Shown here in pieces: positions 1-6,547 of a stretch of 6,547 nucleotides of DNA (the first letter of the stretch is position 1; every line of letters starts with the position of its first letter). The DNA is from an uncultured Angelakisella sp. (GTDB lineage Bacteria > Bacillota > Clostridia > Oscillospirales > Ruminococcaceae). The stretch spans positions 1 through 6,547 of the forward strand of contig CAJFUT010000032.1 of NCBI GenBank assembly GCA_904420255.1, given 5' to 3'. Under the pieces are notes generated by a model. That model worked only from the letters and a program-made list of their open reading frames with translations. It did no database searches and was not told the DNA's origin. Position numbers and translations under genes: made by a program.

Positions 1-2
1 CC

Positions 3-1937
<1,935 letters not shown>

Positions 1938-1950
1938 AAGAGTATTTCAG

Positions 1951-1983
1951 GGCGCCCGGCTGTTTTCGCGGCCGGGCGCTTTT
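1951..1983 (+). terminator. Intrinsic terminator of rnj
   Basis: Nine perfect GC-rich pairs join 1952-1960 (GCGCCCGGC) to 1971-1979 (GCCGGGCGC), with a G-T pair at 1951/1980. The loop is TGTTTTCGCG, and the 3' arm runs directly into four Ts (1980-1983). It begins 13 bases after the rnj stop and lies before the next promoter. The T tract is short, so some read-through into gdpP is possible. Confidence 0.8.
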
Positions 1984-1985
1984 GC

Positions 1986-2009
1986 CCGCCCCGGGGAAAA
2001 GGGGGGCGG
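1986..2009 (+). other. Second GC hairpin behind the rnj terminator
   Basis: CCGCCCC at 1986-1992 can pair with GGGGCGG at 2003-2009, leaving a ten-base loop (GGGGAAAAGG). No T tract follows, so it is not a terminator by itself. It sits between the rnj terminator and the -35 box of the gdpP promoter. It could back up termination or stabilise the rnj 3' end, or it may simply be chance in GC-rich DNA. Confidence 0.4.
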
Positions 2010-2016
2010 AACGGGG

Positions 2017-2045
2017 TTGCCGCCCGGGGGGTTCTGTGTTATACT
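2017..2045 (+). promoter_or_regulatory. Sigma-A-type promoter with extended -10 for the gdpP operon
   Basis: The -35 is TTGCCG (2017-2022, four of six consensus bases). The -10 is TATACT (2040-2045, five of six), and the spacer is exactly 17 bases. TG at 2037-2038 makes an extended -10 (TGTTATACT). Transcription would begin near 2052, leaving a leader of about 35 bases before the gdpP ATG. The AT-rich patch at 2039-2060 stands out sharply in GC-rich surroundings, and the site lies just after the rnj terminator. Confidence 0.75.
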
Positions 2046-2086
2046 ATAGTCCAATATACCTCTGGGAAAAGGGAGGGTAAACAGCG

Positions 2087-4090
2087 ATGCTGGACCGTAT
2101 GAATCTTTACCGCCCGGTGATTTATGGACTGCTGGTGTTCAGTGCCCTGATAACCGGCGCGTCCTATTTTTTTGTGGATACCAAGCTGTTCCTGATCCTG
2201 GCTCTGCTGTGGGCGCTGATGGCCCTCTGGGCCCTGCTCTGCTGCGCGCGCATCGCCCGGAATACCGACCGGCAGCTGATGGCCCTCCGGGAGTCCCTCT
2301 TCGGGGCCCAGCGGGACTCGGTGGCGGAGTTCCCCATGGCCACCATGATCCTGCGGGAAAACGGGGAGGTGCTCTGGTGCAACGACCAGTGCCGCCGCCA
2401 TGTGCTGGGCGGGGAGGACGCCTTCGGCAAAAATATCGCCCAGCTGATGCCCCAGGTGGACCTGCTGGGGGAGATGCCCCCGGAGGGGCAGAACGTCACC
2501 ATCCGGGGCCGGATGTATAACCTTTATATCGTCCGCACCGACCGCCAGGCGGAGCCGGTGTACGTCCTCTATTTCATCGACGACCACGACCTGAAGGTCT
2601 ACGCCAAGGAGTACTTCGATTCCCGCCCCTGGGTGCTGATCATGGTCATCGACAACTTCTCCGAGCTGTTTTTGGACGCCAAGGAGAACGAGCGCAGCAA
2701 AACCATGGGGGAGATCGAGCACATCATCGAAACCTTCGCCGAGGAAAACTGCGGCCTTCTCAAGAAGCTGGAGAAGGACCGCTATATCGCCGTCATCGAG
2801 GACCGGTATATGCGGAAGGTGGAGGCCAACCGCTTCCAGATCCTGGACCAGATCCGGGGCATCACCGCCGGGGACCGGATCTCCGCCACCATGTCCATCG
2901 GGGTGGGGAGCAAGGAGGGGAGCCTCCATGAATCCGAGGCCCTGGCCCGCCAGGCCCTGGATATGGCCCTGGGCCGGGGCGGCGACCAGGCCGCCGTCAA
3001 GCTCCGGGACGGGTACGAATTCTTCGGCGGCGTTTCCAAGGGCGTGGAGAAGCGCAACAAGGTCCGCACCCGGATTGTGGCCAACGCCATCACCGAAATG
3101 GTCCAGACCAGCGACAACATCCTGGTGATGGGCCACCGCTTCGCCGACCTGGACTGCGTGGGGGCCGCCGTGGGCCTCTGCGCCGGCCTGCGGAACATGG
3201 GCAAAACCGCCCGGATCGTCCTGGACCAGGGGCGGAGCCTTGCCCAGCCCCTGGTGCGGAAGATGCGGCAGGCGGGGATGGGCGGGCTCTTCATCTCCCC
3301 GGCGGAGGCCCTGGAAAACCTCCCCGCCGATACCCTCCTCTTTGTGGTGGATACCCATGTCAAGACCCTGCTGGAATCCCCGGAGGTCTACGCCGGCTGC
3401 AAGAATATCGTGGTCATCGACCACCACCGCAAGATGGTGGACCACATCGACAACGCCATTATCTTCTTCCACGAGCCCTACGCCTCCTCCGCCTGCGAGA
3501 TGGTGGCGGAGTTGGACCAGTACCTGGGGGAGAAGCAGAAGGTCAGCCCCCTGGAGGCGGAGGCCATGCTGGCGGGGATCATGCTGGACACCAAGAACTT
3601 CACCCTCCGCACCGGGGTGCGCACCTTTGAGGCCGCGGCTTTCCTGCGGCGGATGGGGGCGGACACCATCGAGGTGCGCAAGCTCTTCACCTCCAGCATG
3701 GAGGCGTACCAGAAAAAGACCCAGCTGGTGGCCTCGGCCCAGGTCTACCGCGGCTGCGCCATCGCTTACACCATGATGCAGATGGAGGACATCCGGGTGG
3801 TGGCCTCCCAGGCGGCGGATGAGCTGCTGAACATCAACGGGGTGGACGCCTCCTTCATCCTTTTCACCTCCGGCACAGGGGTGAACCTCTCCGCCCGGAG
3901 CATGGGGGCCGTCAATGTCCAGGTGATCATGGAGGCCCTGGGGGGCGGGGGGCATCTCACCATGGCCGCCGCCCAGCTTGCCAACATCACCATGGATGAG
4001 GCCCGGGCCCGGCTCCAGGAGGCCATCGACCACTATTTTGAAAACACCGCCGCTTCTTCGGCGGCCAATACCAATACAGCCCAAAGCTGA
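2087..4090 (+). CDS. gdpP: Cyclic-di-AMP phosphodiesterase GdpP (YybT family)
   Basis: Membrane-anchored enzyme that hydrolyses c-di-AMP to pApA, lowering a second messenger tied to potassium, osmotic and cell-wall homeostasis. Two membrane helices are visible (about residues 10-30 and 34-53), then a PAS-like domain (about 78-165) and a degenerate GGDEF domain (about 175-310). EKDRY (229-233) stands where GGDEF would be, so cyclase activity is not expected. The DHH phosphodiesterase domain carries GHRFADLD (D354, D356), VVDTH (D422), DHHR (445-448) and LDTKNF (D501). DHHA1 carries GGGGH (619-623). At 667 residues it is a usual length, with every catalytic motif present. SD GGGAGGG (2071-2077) sits nine bases before the ATG, and an in-frame TAA at 2078-2080 excludes a longer form. 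An ATG at 2099 is a weaker alternative. It is the first gene of the operon, followed after 17 bases by rplI. The tail after about residue 651 (Asn/Ala/Ser/Thr-rich) is probably disordered. Confidence 0.97.
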   Translation: MLDRMNLYRPVIYGLLVFSALITGASYFFVDTKLFLILALLWALMALWALLCCARIARNTDRQLMALRESLFGAQRDSVAEFPMATMILRENGEVLWCNDQCRRHVLGGEDAFGKNIAQLMPQVDLLGEMPPEGQNVTIRGRMYNLYIVRTDRQAEPVYVLYFIDDHDLKVYAKEYFDSRPWVLIMVIDNFSELFLDAKENERSKTMGEIEHIIETFAEENCGLLKKLEKDRYIAVIEDRYMRKVEANRFQILDQIRGITAGDRISATMSIGVGSKEGSLHESEALARQALDMALGRGGDQAAVKLRDGYEFFGGVSKGVEKRNKVRTRIVANAITEMVQTSDNILVMGHRFADLDCVGAAVGLCAGLRNMGKTARIVLDQGRSLAQPLVRKMRQAGMGGLFISPAEALENLPADTLLFVVDTHVKTLLESPEVYAGCKNIVVIDHHRKMVDHIDNAIIFFHEPYASSACEMVAELDQYLGEKQKVSPLEAEAMLAGIMLDTKNFTLRTGVRTFEAAAFLRRMGADTIEVRKLFTSSMEAYQKKTQLVASAQVYRGCAIAYTMMQMEDIRVVASQAADELLNINGVDASFILFTSGTGVNLSARSMGAVNVQVIMEALGGGGHLTMAAAQLANITMDEARARLQEAIDHYFENTAASSAANTNTAQS

Positions 4091-4107
4091 CCAAGGGGGA
4101 AATCAAG

Positions 4108-4557
4108 ATGAAAGTGATTCTGACACAGGACGTCAAGGGCTCCGGCAAAAAAGGGGAGCTGGTGAATGTTTCCGACGGCTACGCCAACAACTTCCTGCTC
4201 AAGCGCGGCATGGCGGTCCCCGCCACGGCCCAGGCCCTCAATGAGCTGAAGAACCGGGAGGCCGCCCAGGCCCACCGCCTGGCGGAGGAGAAAAAGGCCG
4301 CCGAGGCCGCTGCCCGGCAGCTGGAGGGCAAGACGGTGAAGGTCACCGCCAAGGCCGGCGCCGGCGGCAAGCTTTTCGGCTCGGTGAGCACCAAGGAGAT
4401 CGCCGAGGCCATCCAGCGGGAGCTGGGGGTGGAGCTGGACAAGCGGAAAATCTCCCTGGACGCCGAGATCAAGGCCTTCGGCACCTACACCGCCGAGATC
4501 CGCCTCTATAACGGCGTATCCGCCAAAACCTACGTGGTGGTGGGGGAGGAGGGCTGA
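4108..4557 (+). CDS. rplI: 50S ribosomal protein L9
   Basis: Large-subunit protein that binds 23S rRNA through its N-terminal domain and reaches out from the ribosome on a long helix. The family signature is complete at residues 13-40: G13, G16, V21, G24, Y25, N28, F29, L30, G34, A36 and T40. A charged Ala/Glu/Lys-rich helix follows (about 41-75), then the C-terminal domain (about 76-149) with GGKLFGSVS. The 149 residues match the usual length. SD AAGGGGGA (4093-4100) lies seven bases before the ATG. The 17-base gap after gdpP and the following dnaB reproduce the conserved gdpP-rplI-dnaB order, so cotranscription is expected. Nothing is broken or unusual. Confidence 0.98.
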   Translation: MKVILTQDVKGSGKKGELVNVSDGYANNFLLKRGMAVPATAQALNELKNREAAQAHRLAEEKKAAEAAARQLEGKTVKVTAKAGAGGKLFGSVSTKEIAEAIQRELGVELDKRKISLDAEIKAFGTYTAEIRLYNGVSAKTYVVVGEEG

Positions 4558-4560
4558 GGC

Positions 4561-4589
4561 CCTTTCCCCGAAACAATTCTAAGGGAAGG
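4561..4589 (+). other. Possible stem overlapping the dnaB ribosome binding site
   Basis: CCTTTCCC at 4561-4568 can pair with GGGAAGG at 4583-4589 with one bulged T and a 14-base loop. The 3' arm covers the start of the dnaB SD (4586-4592). It is short and imperfect, and was found by eye only. It could moderate dnaB translation or be incidental. No T tract follows, so it is not a terminator. Confidence 0.25.
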
Positions 4590-4593
4590 AGGG
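4586..4593 (+). promoter_or_regulatory. Strong ribosome binding site that fixes the TTG start of dnaB
   Basis: AAGGAGGG contains the perfect anti-SD complement AAGGAGG and ends eight bases... more precisely, the gap from 4594 to 4600 is seven bases before TTG at 4601. An in-frame TAA at 4580-4582 lies just upstream, and no ATG or GTG is in frame between it and 4601. The next in-frame ATG is codon 29, inside a conserved helix of the DnaB N-terminal domain. The TTG is therefore the start. Confidence 0.85.
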
Positions 4594-4600
4594 ACGCGCC

Positions 4601-5947
4601 TTGGCGGAGGAGCTCCAGAATCTTGATATTTACAGCCAGGCGCTGCCCTACAGCCTGGAGGCGGAGCAGAGCGTCCTGGGGGCGATGCTGCTGGACGCGG
4701 CCTGCGTCCCCCAGGTGATGGAGCTGGTGCGGCCGGAGTACTTCTACCGCCGGCAGCACCAGGACCTTTTCGCCGCCATGATCCGGATGTTCACCATGGG
4801 GGAGAACATCGACGTGGTCACCGTCCTGGAGGCCGCCCGGCGGGAAAAAATCTTCCAGTCCGCCGAGGACGCCAAGATCTACCTGACCCAGCTGGCCCAG
4901 GTGGTGCCCACCACCGCCAACGTGGAGGCCTACGCCGTCATCGTCCAGGAGAAGTATTACCTCCGCAGCCTCATCACCGCCGGGCGGGAGGTGGTGGAAA
5001 ACGCCATGGACCCCCAGGCCGACGCCGCCCAGCTGCTGGATTTCGCCGAGCAGCGGATCTACGACATCCGCCAGGGCCGCCAGAGCGGCAGCATCCTGCC
5101 CATCTCCAAGGTGCTGGTGGAAACCTACGACCACCTCCAGAAGATCAGCGGCGAGGACCGGAAAAATTACCTGGGCCTCTCCACCGGCTACCGGGCCCTG
5201 GACGCCATGATCACCGGCCTGAACAAATCCGACCTGGTCCTCATCGCCGCCCGCCCCGGCGTGGGCAAGACCGCCTTCGCTCTGAATATCGCCTCCAATG
5301 TGGCCAAGGGCTCCGGAAAGGCGGTGGCCATCTTCTCCCTGGAGATGAGCAAGGAGCAGCTGGCCCAGCGGCTCCTTTCCGCCGAGGCCCTGGTGGAGAG
5401 CCAGAAGCTCCTCACCGGCAGCCTCACCGACGCCGACTGGGTCAACATCGCCAAGGCCACCCAGACCCTGGCGGCCGCCCCCATCTATGTGGACGACAGC
5501 GCCATCACCACCGTGGCGGACATCAAGGCCAAGCTCCGCAGGATCCGCAACCTGGGCCTGGTGGTCATCGATTACCTCCAGCTGATGACCAGCGGGCGGA
5601 ATATCCAGAACCGGGTCCAGGAGGTTTCGGAGATGACCCGGAACCTGAAGCTCATGGCAAAGGAGCTGGATATCCCGGTGATCACCCTCTCCCAGCTCTC
5701 CCGGAGCATCGAATCCCGCAGCGACCACAAGCCCCTCCTTTCCGACCTGCGGGAATCCGGCTCCATCGAGCAGGACGCCGATATTGTCATGTTCCTCCAT
5801 CGGGAGGCCCTTTATAACGACCAGGAAAGCGTCAACGACGCGAAATGTATCGTGGCCAAGAACCGCCACGGAGAAACCGGCTCCATCAACCTCTATTGGG
5901 ACGGGCAGTACACCCGTTTTTCCAGCGTGGAGTACGGCAGGGAATAA
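4601..5947 (+). CDS. dnaB: Replicative DNA helicase DnaB (DnaC in Bacillus naming)
   Basis: Hexameric ATP-driven helicase that unwinds DNA ahead of the replisome and recruits primase. The N-terminal domain opens with LPYSLEAEQSVLGAML (15-30); a linker spans roughly 155-190. The RecA-like C-terminal domain has Walker A ARPGVGKT (217-224), the FSLEM catalytic glutamate E248, Walker B LVVIDYLQLM (320-329, D324), LSQLSR (363-368), and SDLRESGSIEQDADI (381-395). K420 and R422 in AKNRHGETG fit the arginine-finger position. Its 448 residues are typical. No intein or insertion interrupts the usual Walker A or later motif sites. Translation starts at TTG behind a perfect SD. It lies 43 bases after rplI and 21 bases before tilS, with no terminator on either side, so it is read as an operon member. 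It has no TTA, CTA or TCA codons, which fits the GC-rich codon style here. Confidence 0.98.
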   Translation: MAEELQNLDIYSQALPYSLEAEQSVLGAMLLDAACVPQVMELVRPEYFYRRQHQDLFAAMIRMFTMGENIDVVTVLEAARREKIFQSAEDAKIYLTQLAQVVPTTANVEAYAVIVQEKYYLRSLITAGREVVENAMDPQADAAQLLDFAEQRIYDIRQGRQSGSILPISKVLVETYDHLQKISGEDRKNYLGLSTGYRALDAMITGLNKSDLVLIAARPGVGKTAFALNIASNVAKGSGKAVAIFSLEMSKEQLAQRLLSAEALVESQKLLTGSLTDADWVNIAKATQTLAAAPIYVDDSAITTVADIKAKLRRIRNLGLVVIDYLQLMTSGRNIQNRVQEVSEMTRNLKLMAKELDIPVITLSQLSRSIESRSDHKPLLSDLRESGSIEQDADIVMFLHREALYNDQESVNDAKCIVAKNRHGETGSINLYWDGQYTRFSSVEYGRE

Positions 5948-5968
5948 AACTTCCCCGGGAGGCGCATT

Positions 5969-6547
5969 ATGTCCCAGGAGGGCTTGTTGGAAAAGGCCCG
6001 TGCCGCGGTGCTCCGGCACCGTATGCTGCAGCAAGGCGATACCGTCGCTGTCGGAGTTTCCGGCGGCGCCGATTCGGTTGCCTTGCTTGATTTTTTATGC
6101 CGTTTGGGGGAAGGCTACAGTTGGAAGCTTCTGGTCTGCCACCTGAACCACCGCCTCCGGGGGGAGGAAGGGGACCGGGACCGGGAGTTTGTCCGGGGGC
6201 TTGCCCGGGAGCGGGGGCTGCCCTTCCTCCTGGAGGAGGCGGACGCCGCCGCCGAGGCCTCCCGCCGGGGCATCTCGGTGGAGGAGGCGGGCCGGGAGCT
6301 GCGGTACGCCTTCTTCGCCCGGTGCGCCGGGGAAGAGGGGAAAATCGCCACCGCCCACACCCTTTCGGACAGCATGGAAACGATGCTGCTGAACCTCTGC
6401 CGGGGCACCGGGGTCCGGGGGCTGCGGGGGATCCCGCCGGTGCGGGGCAATATCGTCCGTCCCCTCATCGGCTGCACCCGGGCCGAGGTGGAGGCCTACT
6501 GCCGGGAGCGGGGGCTCGCCTGGGTCACCGATTCCACCAACGCCTCC
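5969..6547 (+). CDS. tilS: tRNA(Ile)-lysidine synthetase, 3' end outside window
   Basis: PP-loop ATPase that adds lysine to C34 of the CAU-anticodon isoleucine tRNA, switching it from reading AUG to AUA. The frame is open from the ATG at 5969 to the last base, giving 193 residues of a protein usually above 400, so the C-terminal tRNA-binding domains are missing. SGGADS (31-36) is the PP-loop. CHLNHRLRG (57-65), ATAHTLSDSMET (127-138), LNLCRGTGVRGL (141-152), RPLI (164-167) and WVTDSTN (185-191) follow in the family order. SD GGGAGG (5957-5962) is six bases before the ATG, and dnaB ends 21 bases upstream, so it is an operon member. The usual AHH-x-x-D-D motif is varied (T131, S133), but D134, E137 and T138 are kept. 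The first 50 or so codons use more A/T-ending codons than the rest, including TTA at 6095-6097. An ATG at codon 19 is a less likely start. Confidence 0.95.
   Translation, partial: MSQEGLLEKARAAVLRHRMLQQGDTVAVGVSGGADSVALLDFLCRLGEGYSWKLLVCHLNHRLRGEEGDRDREFVRGLARERGLPFLLEEADAAAEASRRGISVEEAGRELRYAFFARCAGEEGKIATAHTLSDSMETMLLNLCRGTGVRGLRGIPPVRGNIVRPLIGCTRAEVEAYCRERGLAWVTDSTNAS

Noticed and set aside
2260..3020. Active diguanylate cyclase in GdpP
   Set aside because: The GGDEF signature position reads EKDRY (residues 229-233), so the domain is the degenerate type normal for this family.
2039..4084. 681-codon open frame on the minus strand covering all of gdpP
   Set aside because: It shares codon boundaries with gdpP, so it would be stopped only by sense TTA, CTA or TCA codons, which gdpP avoids. 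Its translation is low-complexity His/Gly/Asp/Leu with no recognisable domain, whereas the sense strand has every GdpP motif.
4558..4600. Terminator or promoter between rplI and dnaB
   Set aside because: There is no T tract after the weak stem and no pair of -35/-10 boxes with proper spacing in the 43 bases, so operon read-through is preferred.
4469..6034. 521-codon open frame on the minus strand across the end of rplI, dnaB and the start of tilS
   Set aside because: It has the same explanation: it is codon-aligned with dnaB and tilS, which lack TTA/CTA/TCA codons here. The composition is His/Gly/Leu-rich and matches no family I know, and it overlaps three clear genes.
5784..6146. Plus-strand open frames bridging the dnaB-tilS junction (also 5845-6090)
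   Set aside because: They are out-of-frame shadows. The real genes end at 5947 and start at 5969 with an SD, conserved motifs and proper codon use.

Overview
The window is a high-GC stretch of chromosomal housekeeping genes. All genes lie on the + strand and run close together. Codons end overwhelmingly in G or C, Shine-Dalgarno sites are strong, and the order gdpP-rplI-dnaB is the classic Firmicutes arrangement. Together these suggest a GC-rich Clostridia member of the Oscillospiraceae/Ruminococcaceae type. That placement is an inference from gene content and codon style, not from a marker search.

Layout. (1) Positions 1-1937 hold the 3' part of a ribonuclease J gene. The reading frame is open to the left edge, so the gene starts upstream. 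It carries a basic, Gln/Ala-rich N-terminal extension that an ATG-to-stop reading would miss. (2) Positions 1938-2086 are the only real regulatory gap. It contains an intrinsic terminator for rnj, a second GC hairpin, and a convincing sigma-A-type promoter with an extended -10 for the next operon. (3) Positions 2087-4090 are gdpP, the membrane-anchored cyclic-di-AMP phosphodiesterase. (4) Positions 4108-4557 are rplI, ribosomal protein L9. (5) Positions 4601-5947 are dnaB, the replicative helicase, with a TTG start. (6) From 5969 to the right edge is the 5' part of tilS, tRNA(Ile) lysidine synthetase, whose frame is still open at base 6547.

Gaps between genes 2 to 6 are 17, 43 and 21 bases. 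I see no convincing terminator among them, so gdpP-rplI-dnaB-tilS most likely form one transcription unit driven from the promoter near 2017-2045. The operon joins second-messenger turnover (c-di-AMP), the ribosome, replication and tRNA decoding. The rnj gene belongs to the preceding unit.

I found no mobile element, CRISPR array, RNA gene, defence system or other novel system. The points worth a second look are the RNase J extension with a possible internal start, the promoter/hairpin region, the dnaB translation start, and motif and codon-use details of tilS.
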